A stretch of 64,000 bases of DNA. It comes from Microglena sp. YARC (lineage: Eukaryota > Chlorophyta > Chlorophyceae > Chlamydomonadales > Chlamydomonadaceae). Below the pieces are notes generated by a model. It saw nothing but the letters and a program-made list of their open reading frames with translations. It did not search any database and was not told the DNA's origin. Positions 1-10,755 of the stretch are shown here, piece after piece; position 1 is the stretch's first letter; each line of letters begins with the position of its first letter. A program made the position numbers and the translations under genes. The stretch is from contig CM039463.1 of the NCBI GenBank assembly GCA_022414725.1, positions 37,594,816-37,658,815 on the forward strand, given 5' to 3'.

Positions 1-2490
1 CTGACACACCCCTCCCTCACACTCCTCATCCCGTTGCACCTGCTGTGTCTCCTCTCCAAGTGAGGCTCTACCCCCTGACCCTCACTCACCCCTGCATCAC
101 ACTTCCCATGCCATTTACCCTGACACACCCCTCCCTCACACTCCTCATCCCGTTGCACCTGCTGTGTCTCCTCTCCAAGTGAGGCTCTACCCCCTGACCC
201 TCACTCACCCCTGCATCACACTTCCCATGCCATTTACCCTGACACACCCCTCCCTCACACTCCTCATCCCGTTGCACCTGCTGTGTCTCCTCTCCAAGTG
301 AGGCTCTACCCCCTGACCCTCACTCACCCCTGCATCACACTTCCCATGCCATTTACCCTGACACACCCCTCCCTCACACTCCTCATCCCGTTGCACCTGC
401 TGTGTCTCCTCTCCAAGTGAGGCTCTACCCCCTGACCCTCACTCACCCCTGCATCACACTTCCCATGCCATTTACCCTGACACACCCCTCCCTCACACTC
501 CTCATCCCGTTGCACCTGCTGTGTCTCCTCTCCAAGTGAGGCTCTACCCCCTGACCCTCACTCACCCCTGCATCACACTTCCCATGCCATTTACCCTGAC
601 ACACCCCTCCCTCACACTCCTCATCCCGTTGCACCTGCTGTGTCTCCTCTCCAAGTGAGGCTCTACCCCCTGACCCTCACTCACCCCTGCATCACACTTC
701 CCATGCCATTTACCCTGACACACCCCTCCCTCACACTCCTCATCCCGTTGCACCTGCTGTGTCTCCTCTCCAAGTGAGGCTCTACCCCCTGACCCTCACT
801 CACCCCTGCATCACACTTCCCATGCCATTTACCCTGACACACCCCTCCCTCACCACTCCTCATCCGTTGCACCTGCTGTGTCTCCTCTCCAATGAGGCTC
901 TACCCCCCTGACCCTCACTCACCCCTGCATCACACTTCCCATGCCATTTACCCTGACACACCCCTCCCTCACACTCCTCATCCCGTTGCACCTGCTGTGT
1001 CTCCTCTCCAAGTGAGCTCTACCCCCTGACCCTCACTCACCCCGCATCACACTTCCCATGCCCTCTCCATTTACCCTGACACACCCCCTCCCTCACACTC
1101 CTCATCCCGTTGCACCTGCTGTGTCTCCTCTCCAAGTGAGGCTCTACCCCCTGACCCTCACTCACCCCTGCATCACACTTCCCATGCCATTTACCCTGAC
1201 ACACCCCTCCCTCACACTCCTCATCCCGTTGCACCTGCTGTGTCTCCTCTCCAGTGAGGCTCTACCCCCTGACCCTCACTCACCCCTGCATCACACTTCC
1301 ATGCATTTACCCTGACACACCCCTCCCTCACACTCCTCATCCCGTTGCACCTGCTGTGTCTCCTCTCCAAGTGAGGCTCTACCCCCTGACCCTCACTCAC
1401 CCCTGCATCACACTTCCCATGCCATTTACCCTGACACACCCCTCCCTCACACTCCTCATCCCGTTGCACCTGCTGTGTCTCCTCTCCAAGTGAGGCTCTA
1501 CCCCCCTGACCTCACTCACCCCTGCATCACACTTCCCATGCCATTTACCCTGACACACCCCTCCCTCACACTCCTCATCCCGTTGCACCTGCCTGTGTCT
1601 CCTCTCCAAGTGAGGCTCTACCCCCTGACCCTCACTCACCCCTGCATCACACTTCCCATGCCATTTACCCTGACACACCCCTCCCTCACACTCCTCATCC
1701 CGTTGCACCTGCTGTGTCTCCTCTCCAAGTGAGGCTCTACCCCCTGACCCTCACTCACCCCTGCATCACACTTCCCATGCCATTTACCCTGACACCCCCC
1801 TCCCTCACACTCCCTCATCCCGTTGCACCTGCTGTGTCTCCTCTCCAAGTGAGGCTCTACCCCCCTGACCCTCACTCACCCCTGCATCACACTTCCCATG
1901 CCATTTACCCTGACACACCCTCCCTCACTCTTCATCCCGTTGCACCTGCTGTGTCTCCTCTCCAAGTGAGGCTCTACCCCCTGACCCTCACTCACCCCTG
2001 CATCACACTTCCCATGCCATTTACCCTGACACACCCCTCCCTCACACTCCTCATCCCGTTGCACCTGCTGTGTCTCCTCTCCAAGTGAGGCTCTACCCCC
2101 TGACCCTCACTCACCCCTGCATCACACTTCCCATGCCATTTACCCTGACACACCCCTCCCTCACACTCCTCATTCCCGTTGCACCTGCTGTGTCTCCTCT
2201 CCAAGTGAGGCTCTACCCCCTGACCCTCACTCACCCCTGCATCACACTTCCCATGCCATTTACCCTGACACACCCCTCCCTCACACTCCTCATCCTGTTG
2301 CACCTGCTGTGTCTCCTCTCCAAGTGAGGCTCTACCCCCTGACCCTCACTCAACCCTGCACCACTCTTCCCATGCCGTTTACCCTGACACACCCCTCCCT
2401 CACACTCCTCATCCCGTTGCACCTGCTGTGTCTCCTCTCCAAGTGAGGCTCTACCCCCTGACCCTCACTCACCCCTGCATCACACTTCAC
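1..2490. repeat. 119-bp tandem array upstream of a host exon
   Basis: About 21 head-to-tail copies of a C/T-rich 119-bp unit. Copies are nearly identical to about position 840 and then carry scattered 1-3 bp indels. Each unit has a polypyrimidine stretch ending in CTCTCCAAG followed by TGAGGCTCTACC, which resembles the 3' splice site and first bases of the exon at 2764. Minus-strand frames of 63 codons recur every 119 bp only because of the repeat and are not genes. The array is cut by the window edge. Confidence 0.95.
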
Positions 2491-2760
2491 ATACTGTGTT
2501 CCCTTACACACCCCTCACACCCCTCATCATGTCTTCACTCACTCTCCCCTGCCTCACTCTTCACATCCCATATGCCCTCCCCCACCCCTGCCCCTGTTTC
2601 CTCGCCCCTTACACCCCTCATCATGTCTTCCCTCACTCTCCCCTGCCTCACTCTTCACATCCCATAAGCCCTCCTCCACCCCTGCCCCTGTTTCCTCGCC
2701 CCTTACACTCCTCATCATGTCTTCCCTCGCTCACTCTTCCCACCCCTTGCCCCTGCCCAC
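2491..2760. repeat. degenerate ~95-bp C/T-rich repeats
   Basis: Three imperfect copies of a unit with CATCATGTCTTC and CCTGCCCCTGTTTCCTCGCC continue the pyrimidine-rich character of the 119-bp array up to the acceptor at 2762-2763. They act as the polypyrimidine tract of the following exon. Confidence 0.8.
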
Positions 2761-2763
2761 CAG

Positions 2764-3127
2764 GTGAGGCTTTACCTACCTGGCCTGGGACAAGCCCTCG
2801 CCCCCGATAGCGACGATGAAAAAGAGGAGCAGGGTGCTAGCAGGGGTGGGGGCAAAGGGGGAAGCAGTTGGCCCAAGCGCTCCAAGCCAACCCCTGATGC
2901 CGCCACCCGGCGATCCAGGCAAAAGCAAATGGCCAAGATGGGGGCTATGGCCAGGGCCTGCGAAGCCCCCCCGGGCGGGCAGGGGCCAGAGCTGCTGCTA
3001 GCTTGTGAGGTGGAGTTGATTGAGGACCAGGTGGCCAGCCTGGAAGACGGCGTGCCTGGTTTCGGAGAGGGGGCTGAGCTGGACTTCACTGTGGGGGAGA
3101 ATGGGGAGCTGTTGGGGGTTATCAAAG
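2764..3127 (+). CDS. host gene A, internal exon (unknown acidic/basic low-complexity protein)
   Basis: I do not recognise the protein. The exon is bounded by a strong acceptor (pyrimidines then CCACCAG) and a donor (AAAG|GTGGGT). It reads 121 codons without a stop and ends with one base of the next codon. The translation starts VRLYLPGLGQAL, then an acidic DSDDEKEEQ patch, a Gly/Lys/Arg-rich stretch, and a more ordered C-terminal half (ELLLACEVELIEDQVASLED, then a GENGEL segment). Composition is unlike the flanking simple repeats. The phase fits the exon at 3799. The upstream exon lies beyond the array or outside the window. The frame at the exon start is taken as the only one open throughout. 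Confidence 0.65.
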
Positions 3128-3460
3128 GTGGGTGGGGGGGTGGGGTAAGGGAGGTGGGTGGGGGTGGGGGGTGGGGGGAGGGGGGACACCACAACCACCA
3201 CAACCACAACCACAACCGCCATCACCATAACCACCACACCACCACCCACCACCACACCACCACCACCATCACCATCACCACCACCACACCCACCACCCAC
3301 ACCAACACCACAACCATCACCACTACCAACACCACCACCACCATCACCACCACCGCCACCACCACCACCATCACCACTACCACCACCTCCACCACCACCA
3401 CCACGACCACCACCAAATAATTGCTGATAACCTGAATATGATCCCTGCTGACAACCCCAG

Positions 3461-3530
3461 GTCTTGCTGTTGCGCCCTCCAGCCAGTCCTTTCGACAGCT
3501 TCAGGGCACTACGTGCACCTCTTGAGGTTC
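3461..3530 (+). repeat. exon-start duplicate 1 (decoy acceptor)
   Basis: ACAACCCCAG is followed by about 65 bp similar to the first bases of the exon at 3799. In the phase carried from the exon at 2764 this copy reaches a TGA after about 20 codons, so it would truncate the protein if used. Confidence 0.6.
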
Positions 3531-3609
3531 CACCACCACCACCACCACCACCACCACCACCAAAACAAACTGCTGATAACCCTAATACAATCCCTGCTGG
3601 CATCCCCAG

Positions 3610-3760
3610 GTCCCACCGTTACGCCATCCAGTCAGTGCTCCACTACACGCACCTCTCGAGGCTCCAACAACAGCAAGAACCTCCCACTCGGCCATTCCCA
3701 CCACCATCACTCCCACGCCCACCAACACCAACACCACGACACAAACAAAACTGCTGAAGT
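3610..3760 (+). repeat. exon-start duplicate 2 (possible alternative exon)
   Basis: ATCCCCAG is followed by about 95 bp nearly identical to the start of the exon at 3799 (GTCCCACCGTTACGCCATCC in both). Unlike duplicate 1 it stays open in the same phase and reads straight into the 3799 exon, so use of this acceptor would give a longer last exon with a His-rich insert. Confidence 0.6.
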
Positions 3761-3798
3761 GCCGATAGCCCTAATACAATCCCTGCTGGCATCCCCAG

Positions 3799-4142
3799 GT
3801 CCCACCGTTACGCCATCCAGCCAGTGCTCCACTACACGCACCTCTCAAGGCTCCGACAACAGCAAGAGCCTCCCACTTGGTCACTCCCTGGGCTTCAGCC
3901 AGGGCAAAGATCGTACAGAATCCCTACCTGACCCAAGCCACGCCAGCTATTGGGAGCTATCGGCCCCCCCTGTAGATAGCCGGATGTTCCGTTCAGTGGG
4001 TGGCGCGACCTCACCCTTGGTGCTCACGCCTGCACACGGCGGCAACGGGGGGCAGGGGCAAGGGAGGGGGGGCTCAGCTAGCGGAACAGTGGGGAAAAGG
4101 TGTTCAAGATCTTCAAGGCGGGCCCAGGGAGTAAAGGAGTAA
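3799..4142 (+). CDS. host gene A, probable last exon
   Basis: The acceptor ATCCCCAG|GT supplies the two bases needed to complete the codon left by the exon at 2764. The frame then runs 113 codons to TAA at 4140-4142. The product is Ser/Thr/Gly-rich (starting PTVTPSSQCSTTRT), has an ordered-looking core SHASYWELSAPPVDSRMF, a Gly/Gln-rich segment, and a basic tail KRCSRSSRRAQGVKE. No family is recognised. An alternative donor (AAAAG|GTGTTC at 4099/4100) could extend the gene downstream. The exon start occurs three times in tandem (3461, 3610, 3799). Confidence 0.6.
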
Positions 4143-4189
4143 AAGTGAGCCAGCATAGCAGCACAGCAAGGACACAGGCTGCAGGAGTT

Positions 4190-4546
4190 AGTCAGCTCAA
4201 ATCATCAGTAAGGTACAACGCAGGGCAAGGCTTTGTTTCATTGGCTACCCCCTGGACTGAAACAAAGAAACACACAAACAAACAAATAAACTAACTTACT
4301 AACTAACTAACTAACTAACTAAGAAAAAAACAAACAAACAAACAAACAAACAAACAAAACAAACGGACAGACAGACAAACAAAAAGACAAACAAACAAAC
4401 AAGCAAAAAAACGAGGAAGCAAGCAAGCAAACAAAAAAACAAGAAAACAAAATGCAACACAAAAAGCCAGCTCAAATAATCAGTCAGATAAGGCGCAAGG
4501 CAAGGCTTTGTTTCATTGGCTACCCCCCGGGACCGAGACAAACAAA

Positions 4547-4582
<36 letters not shown>

Positions 4583-5523
4583 AACAGACAAACAAACAAA
4601 CAAACAAACAAACAAAACTCGAGGGGGCAAGTAAACAAGCAAACAAGCGAACGAACAAACTTGCAATTACAAAAAAGCAGCTCAAATCACCAGTAAGGTA
4701 AGGTGCAAGGCAATCCTTTTTTTCTTTGGCTACCCCCTGGACCGAGTCAAACAAACAAACGGACAAACAAACAAACAAACAAACAAACTGAAGGAAATAA
4801 AACAAAAAAACAAAAAAACGAGGAAGCAAACAAGCAAACAAGCAAACAAAAAAGCAAGCAAACAAACAAAAATGCAGTACAAAAGTCAGTTCAAATCATC
4901 AGTAAGGTAAAGCGCAGAGCAAGTCTTTTTGTATGGGCTACCCCCTGGACCGAGACAAACAAATAAACAAACAAACAAAACAAACAAAAATCAAGGGAGC
5001 AAGTAAACAGGCGAACAAACGAACGAACAAACTTGCAATTAAAAAATGGAAGCTCAAATCATCAGTAAGGTAAAGCGCAAAGCAAGTCTTTTTGTATTGG
5101 CTACCCCCTGGACCAAAACAAACAAACAAACAAACAAACAACGGAAGAAAAAAAAATCGAGGGAGCAAGTAAACAAGCAAACAAAAAACGAACAAACTTG
5201 CAATTACAAAAAAGAAGCTCAAATCATCAGGAAGGTCAGGCGTAAAGCAAGTCTTTTTTTATTGGCTACCCCCTGGACCAAATCGAACAGACAAACAAAC
5301 AAAAAATCAAGGAAGTAAGTAAACAAGCAAGCAAATAAACAAGGCCAGGCTTTCTGTTAACTGAATACCCCCTGGAGTGTGCCAAACAAACAAACAAAAA
5401 AGTAAGCAAACAAACTTGGAATTAAAAAGAGGCAGCTGAAATCATCAGTAAGGTAAGGCGCAAAGCAAGTCTTTTTGATTGGCTACCCCCTGGACCAAAC
5501 AAACAAACAAACAAACAAACAAA
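4190..5523. repeat. tandem family with AAAC tracts
   Basis: About eight copies (at 4197, 4471, 4680, 4893, 5052, 5217, 5340 partial and 5429) of a core running CTCAAATCATCAGTAAGGT, then GGCTACCCCCTGGACCGA, then a variable (AAAC)n/(CAAA)n tract. Related cores recur at 6495-6660. Frames here are K/T/N/Q-rich (plus) or F/V/C/L-rich (minus) repeat artefacts. Confidence 0.85.
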
Positions 5524-6441
5524 TAGGGTTGGGCCGACGTATGAACGTATACTCATACGTTTATAAGCTCATACGTATATATACGCCGTATATTTTTTCT
5601 CCAAACGTATGAGTATAAACGTATACAAACGTATGAGTTGTACTTCGAAAGTTCCCGGCACTTGACTTTCTTGGTTTTCAATCAATTTATCATTTAGATA
5701 GCTTGTCGGAAAGCTGTTGACATCCTCTATCACAATATGCAATAAAATTAATATTCCACACGTGATCATTTTGTTTAAATGTGGCCTACAATTTGATTTA
5801 GATAGCAAGGATGGCACACATATCAGAGCGCCACTTAGCCTTCCATTCCACAAGCTGTGCTCCTACGTGGGCTTGAAGGATTGATGTTGCATGCCTAGTG
5901 CAATGTGAAGATGGACAATATTAAAGTATAGTAATATACGAGTTATATACTTTTATTATTATAACCTGTAGCTGACTCACAGATCAGCTTAGACGCTGCT
6001 GCACACTTGGTCTGAAACCTGCAGCTGACTCACAGAGCTGCCTAGAAGCTGCAGCATAGTTAGTCTGCTCCCTAGGTCAGTAGCTGACCTAGGGAGCTGC
6101 GTATAAATAATTATGTGAACATGGACAATATTATAATATTATTGGCATTGCATGGATCCCTTAGATTGGCACCGCGCTCCTTGGTCATCGCGCTTTCTGG
6201 CCGTGATTTCTATTTCTGAGATTTGGACAACCTAAATTTGCCAGACAATTTTTTTTAGAGTTGATATGTGAAGCCAATGAAATTAGCAACGCGGCAATAC
6301 CTTTAAACCCATGTAAAAGTCTTTTCCCAAGAAGTGCAATAATTACTCATACGTTTTTATACGTTTATATGCGTACGTTTATACGTTCATACGTTTATAC
6401 GGCATACAAAAATGAAAATATACGTTTGCTTCCCAACCCTG
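5524..6441. mobile_element. 918-bp non-autonomous hAT-type MITE
   Basis: The ends are imperfect terminal inverted repeats: TAGGGTTGGG on the left, and the reverse complement CAGGGTTGGGAAGC on the right, matching the CAGGG-type ends of hAT elements. Both subterminal regions are packed with ACGTATGA/ACGTATA motifs in opposite orientation. CAAACAAA lies immediately outside each end, consistent with the 8-bp hAT target duplication, although the site is itself a CAAA microsatellite. There is no transposase frame. The interior has a perfect 14-bp hairpin at 6067-6097. Confidence 0.8.
6067..6097. repeat. perfect 14-bp inverted repeat, 3-base loop
   Basis: Arms 6067-6080 and 6084-6097 (GCTCCCTAGGTCAG and its exact complement) are separated by TAG. 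It lies inside the hAT MITE, next to AGCTGACTCACAGA-type direct repeats. Confidence 0.9.
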
Positions 6442-7099
6442 CAAACAAACAAACAAACAAACAAACAAACAAACAAAATCAAACAAACATTAGGCAGCTC
6501 AAATCTTCAGTTAGGCGCCAGGGGGTGATGTCTGTAGTCGGGATTTTCATGATATCTGTGGAGGTTAATATCCAACCTATCCACAGTCAACACTTTGTAA
6601 TAATCAGGATGGTCAAGTCTATTAAGCCTAATTGGCTACCTCCTGGACTGTAACAATCAAGCAAACAAACTAACCTAAGTCAGCTAATTTCATCAGTAAT
6701 TGAAGGTGTCCAGGGGGTTCAGGGGGGCATTTCTGACTAATATAACCGGACCCACGCGTGGCCATGCAGCGATGGAATAAGGACGCGTTGCACACACAAA
6801 AACAGTGTTTATCCGCTCAAGTCATCAGTGATGAAAGGTGCCAGGGGGTAATGTCTGCCATGGTGACTTTTCCCAGCTGTGCGTACGGGAGGGTCCCCTT
6901 AACACCACGCCCCTCCAGTTTTTGTTTTCTTTTCTTTGAAGGTGCCAGAGGGTGATGTCTGTACATGAGGTACAGCTCGCAGGTACTGCTCGGTGGGGCC
7001 CCCCATTCAGGTAATAACCATTGAGGGTGATGTCTGTACGTGGAATATTGGACAGGTTGAAGAATATTAGAGGCAGTGTCCTAGGGGCAAGGCAATCCC
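6442..7099. repeat. dispersed GGTGCCAGGGGGTGATGTCTG repeat copies
   Basis: A CAAA tract is followed by several diverged copies of a unit containing CTCAAGTCATCAGT and GGTGCCAGGGGGTAATG. Related copies lie at 7945-7991 and 8229-8350. They share the CTCAAATCATCAG core with the 4190-5523 tandem family. No gene is seen. Confidence 0.6.
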
Positions 7100-7296
7100 T
7101 GTGCAACGAATGGCTCAGTGGCAGAGCTCCTAGAACGACGTAGGTGCCAGGTTCGAATCCCCACGGGTGCGCTTAAGTGTTCGCGGTCGCTGTCAACCGC
7201 CATGGTAGCTTTGTCCAGGTAAAGTAGCAGCCCGTTTCCTATCGTCGTAAGGCGGGGCTCCCTTAAGACCACGCCCCACCAGGCGTTATCATTACT
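7100..7296 (+). mobile_element. tRNA-derived SINE-like copy 1
   Basis: An A box TGGCTCAGTGG (7111-7121) and a B box GGTTCGAATCC (7150-7160) lie 39 bp apart, as in a tRNA-type RNA polymerase III promoter. A 130-bp body and tail follow (GTCAACCGCCATGGTAGC ... ACGCCCCACCAGGCG, TTATCATTAC) and recur at 8387 and 40965. No intact tRNA cloverleaf is claimed. Confidence 0.7.
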
Positions 7297-7304
7297 AGGA
7301 GCAA

Positions 7305-7445
7305 GCCTTTTTGCGGAGCCCCCCTTCTCTGGGGCGGGAGCCCCCAGATTCGTCCGAAGACCGAGACGAAGCCTGACACATCAGCCAACCGTCTCGTAAC
7401 TAACTGGCTTCGGTCCGCTCCATTCCGTTGTCACCTGTCGTTCTG
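7305..7445 (-). repeat. GC-hairpin repeat family, minus copy
   Basis: Reverse complement of the family at 16740-16945. It shares GACCGAAGCCAGTTAGTTA and the G/C-rich GGGGGCTCCCGCC...GGGGGGCTCC segment, which can fold on itself. Confidence 0.65.
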
Positions 7446-7544
7446 ATAGCCCACACTCTCCGCCAATTTTCCTCGTTGCTTGCGACTAGGAGTTGTTTCT
7501 GTTCATAATTTGGGCCTTCTCGTAGCTTAACCATAAACCCGCCA

Positions 7545-7760
7545 GGGGGTGACCTTGTGTGGCCTTGGGTGGTGTTTCGTTTTGGTGTTTGGTGTTTGGT
7601 GTTGGTGTTTGGTGTTTGGTGCTGATGGTTGGTGCTAGTGTTGGTGTTAGTGTTGGTGGTTGGTGTTAGTGTTGGTGCATGGTGTTGGTATTTGGTGTTT
7701 GTGTTTGGTGGTAGTGTTGGTGTTGTTGTTGGTGTTAGTGTTTGGTGGTAGTGTTGGTTT
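7545..7760. repeat. GGTGTT/TTGGTG minisatellite
   Basis: Imperfect repeats of GGTGTTTGGT and GTTAGTGTTG. There is no gene. Confidence 0.9.
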
Positions 7761-7870
7761 TGTTGTAGTCAGGTGTGCACATGACACCACATTGATTGAG
7801 CTCAGTTTTGTTTTTGTGTGGCGCATTGCAAATTGAGTGACTCGGTGCACTCCTGTGCAACAAGCGGAGC

Positions 7871-7872
<2 letters not shown>

Positions 7873-7901
<29 letters not shown>
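7873..7901. repeat. poly-G run of 29
   Basis: Uninterrupted G29. The true length may differ because such runs are prone to sequencing and assembly error. Confidence 0.85.
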
Positions 7902-7991
7902 TCAATAGGGCGTTTCTGACCAAAGCGTCACACGAAAACAGTTTTAGCGCGCTCAAGTCATCAGTAATGGAAGGTGCCAGGGGTTGATGTC

Positions 7992-8223
7992 TAGGGACCG
8001 GCATATCATATGATGTTGGCTAAAAGTAAGTATGATATCATATGATGTCATACTAGCTGCATCATATGATATTGTGCATACATGGTAAATTTAGCCTAGC
8101 CAAGCTGCGGGCATCATATGATATCATATGATGACATGATATCATATAATGACATGATATCATATGATGACATGATATCATATGATGACATGATATCATA
8201 TGATATCATATCGCCGTTCCCTA
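7992..8223. mobile_element. palindrome-rich MITE (CATATGATATC type)
   Basis: Inverted ends TAGGGACCGGC and (complement) TAGGGAACGGC enclose multiple ATATCATATGATGACATG repeats. The ends match those of the element at 20408-20570. No clear target duplication is seen: the flanks TTGATGTC and GAAATGTA differ. Confidence 0.65.
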
Positions 8224-8386
8224 GAAATGTAAGGTGCCAGGGGGTGATATCTGTGCATGGCGACCTTCCCCAACTGCGGCATGGGGGAGGGTCCCCTTAA
8301 CACCACGCCCCTCCAGGCTTTTTTAAGGTGCCAGGGGGTGATGTCTGTACATGTATTCTTGGACAAGTTGAATATAGAGGCACGTA

Positions 8387-8586
8387 TCCCGTTTCGACGA
8401 ATGGCTCAATGGTGGAGCTCGAAGATACAAAAAGGTGCAGGGTTTGAATCCCTACGGGTGCGCTTTAGTGTTTGGGTCGCTGTCAACCGCCATGGTAGCA
8501 CTGTCCAGGTAAAGTAGCAGCCCGTTCTCTACTGCCTTAAGACAGGGCTCCGTTAATTACACGCCCCACCTGGCGTTATCATGACT
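8387..8586 (+). mobile_element. tRNA-derived SINE-like copy 2
   Basis: A box TGGCTCAATGG (8402-8412) and B box GGTTTGAATCC (8441-8451) keep the 39-bp spacing of copy 1. The body is the same and ends CCCCACCTGGCGTTATCATG. It is preceded by the dispersed GGTGCCAGGGGGTGATGTCTG module. Confidence 0.7.
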
Positions 8587-8699
8587 ATTTTGTAGAGGCA
8601 GGTCTCATGGTTGCAGAAGGTTTTGTGAGACCATGGACTTAGGTGGCGATCGCTACTGGTAGCGGAAAAAATCCAGGGTTAACAACAGGGCCAGGGGGC

Positions 8700-8797
8700 A
8701 GTTATGGCCAGGTTTGTTTGTGGTTGGTCGGACAGTCAAACGGACAACATGGTGAATCCTGGGAGCTCCCGCCCCTTAGAAGGGGGCGCTCCGCCCA
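8700..8797 (+). repeat. GC-hairpin repeat family, copy 2
   Basis: AACGGACAACATGGTGAATC is followed by GGGAGCTCCCGCCCC and AGAAGGGGGCGCTCC. The same module occurs at 16229-16312 and 16748-16950, and inverted at 7305. Confidence 0.6.
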
Positions 8798-8975
8798 AAA
8801 CACTGCAGAATAAATGTCTTGGTGTCATATGGACTTCTGTACCGGTACCCAATTACTGACGAATGTATGTATTACTCATACAATACTTATATACTTATTT
8901 CATTGCCAAATCAACTCAAGTTGGACTTGAACTTGGTAACATGGCTCCAGTCAGTAATTTGACTGCTCGCTGTCT

Positions 8976-9375
8976 TTGGCAGTAACAACAACAATTCAAA
9001 TCACCATAGTCACTGAATCTTACACAGTTAGCTAAGCTTGTGAATTATAATGAATCCTTCCCACCACCACCCCTCCTCCACCACCACCCATCCTCCACTA
9101 CCACCCCTCCTTCACCCCTCCACCACCACCACCACCACCACACCACTTTGGCAGTAACGACAACAATTCAAATCACCATAGTCACTGAACCTTCCACAGT
9201 TAGCTAAGCTTGTGAATCATATTGAATCCTTCCCACTACCACCCCTCCTCCACCACCACCCATCCTCCTCCACCACCCCTCCTTCACCCCTCCACCACCA
9301 CCACCACACCACTTTGGTAGTAACAACAACAATTCAAATCACCAAAATCGCTGCACTTTGCACAGGTTGTTAAGC
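8976..9375. repeat. ~167-bp direct repeat, three copies
   Basis: AGTAACAACAACAATTCAAA copies start near 8980, 9151 and 9318 and are separated by CCACCACCACCC-rich tracts. No gene is seen. Confidence 0.8.
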
Positions 9376-9640
9376 TCATATAAAATAAATAAATAGTACG
9401 CCTTATGACGAGGCGTGAGGTTGAGGGGGCCAGCCCGTTTGCTTTCACTGAGGCCAACCACCATTTGCTCATATAAAAATACATGGCCTACTTCATTGCC
9501 TCCAACATAATTTACAAACGCTACCAAAAGACAGCTTTCACGTAACTAAGCCCACCTCCTTGTCCATGCTGTACTGCAGAAGTACAAATAATAGTAAGGA
9601 CTCCAAGGGCGCCAGCACGCTAAGCAGACAGGCCCGAGAC
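9376..9640. other. spacer with no recognisable gene
   Basis: It holds one GGCGTGAGGTTGAGGGG motif that recurs at 20955 in another spacer. Otherwise nothing supported is seen. Confidence 0.4.
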
Positions 9641-9649
9641 CGTCCTGTT

Positions 9650-10755
9650 GGATCTGAGTGCAATCCAATACGATCAGCAAGGCCCAATCCTTTAGTTGTG
9701 GTAAGGACTATATCTTCAGTTGTGTGCAAATCCTTCAGATGTGGTAAGAATTATAGGATGCTATCCACTACCATCAGCTAGGCCGAATTCGTGAGTTGTG
9801 CTAAGAACTATAGGATACTATCCACTACGATCAGCTAGGCCGAATTTGTGAGTTGTGCTAAGAACTATAGGATGCTATCCACTACCATCAGCTAGGCCGA
9901 ATTCGTGAGTTGTGCTAAGAACTATAGGATGCTATCCACTATCATCAGCTAGGTCGAATTCGTGAGTTGTGCTAAGAACTATAGGATGCTATCCACTACC
10001 ATCAGCTAGGCTGAATTCGTGAGTTGTGCTAAGAACTATAGGATGCTATCCACTACCATCAGCTAGGCTGAATTCGTGAGTTGTGCTAAGAACTATAGGA
10101 TGCTATCCACTACCATCAGCTAGGCCGAATTCGTGAGTTGTGCTAAGAACTATAGGATGCTATCCATTACCATCAGCTAGGCCGAATCCTTGAGTTGTGC
10201 TAAGAACTATAGGATGCTATCCACTATCATCAGCTAGGTCGAATTCGTGAGTTGTGCTAAGAACTATAGGATGCTATCCACTACCATCAGCTAGGCCGAA
10301 TTCGTGAGTTGTGCTAAGAACTATAGGATGCTATCCACTACCATCAGCTAGGCCGAATCCTTGAGTTGTGCTAAGAACTATAGGATGCTATCCACTACCA
10401 TCAGCTAGGCTGAATTCGTGAGTTGTGCTAAGAACTATAGGATGCTATCCACTACCATCAGCTAGGCCGAATTCGTGAGTTGTGCTAAGAACTATAGGAT
10501 GCTATCCACTACGATCAGCTAGGCCAAATCCTTGAGTTGTGGTAAGAACTATAGGATGCTATCCACTACCATCAGCTAGGCCGAATCCTTGAGGTGTGCT
10601 AAGAGCTATAGGATGCAATCCACTATCATCAGCTAGGCAGAATCCTTCAGTGGTGGTAAGAACCATATCTTCAGTTGTATGCAAATCCTTGAGTTGTGCT
10701 AAGAACTATAGGATGCTATCCAATACGATCAGCTAGGCCGAATCCTTTAGTTGTG
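9650..10755. repeat. 57-bp satellite array
   Basis: About 19 copies with an exact 57-bp period (for example GTGCTAAGAAC at 9798 and 9855). The core is ACTATAGGATGCTATCCACT plus ATCAGCTAGGCCGAATTCGT. Copies differ by single substitutions, and the edges are more diverged. Confidence 0.95.

Larger units (their letters stand above)
3128..3798 (+). other. intron of gene A with CAC/AAC microsatellite and two decoy exon starts
   Basis: The intron begins with G-rich GGTGGGTGGGG, runs into a CAC/CAA microsatellite (about 3187-3417), and then holds two copies of the sequence found at the start of the next exon, at 3461 and 3610. Shorter (CAC)n tracts occur at 3530-3560. Long His/Thr frames here are microsatellite artefacts. 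Confidence 0.6.

Noticed and set aside
1..2490. CRISPR array
   Set aside because: Direct head-to-tail repeats of the whole 119-bp unit without unique spacers, in a eukaryotic context.
3158..3420. His/Thr-rich or Val-rich frames at the CAC/AAC tract
   Set aside because: Simple microsatellite translation, open on both strands. The tract lies in the intron of gene A.
4311..4865. Phe/Val/Cys-rich 184-codon minus frame
   Set aside because: Translation of (AAAC)n/(AC)n tracts, with the same content in neighbouring repeat units.
7100..7165. Functional tRNA gene
   Set aside because: The A and B boxes are good, but the arms around them do not form a complete acceptor stem. The same body recurs at three places, as expected of a SINE.
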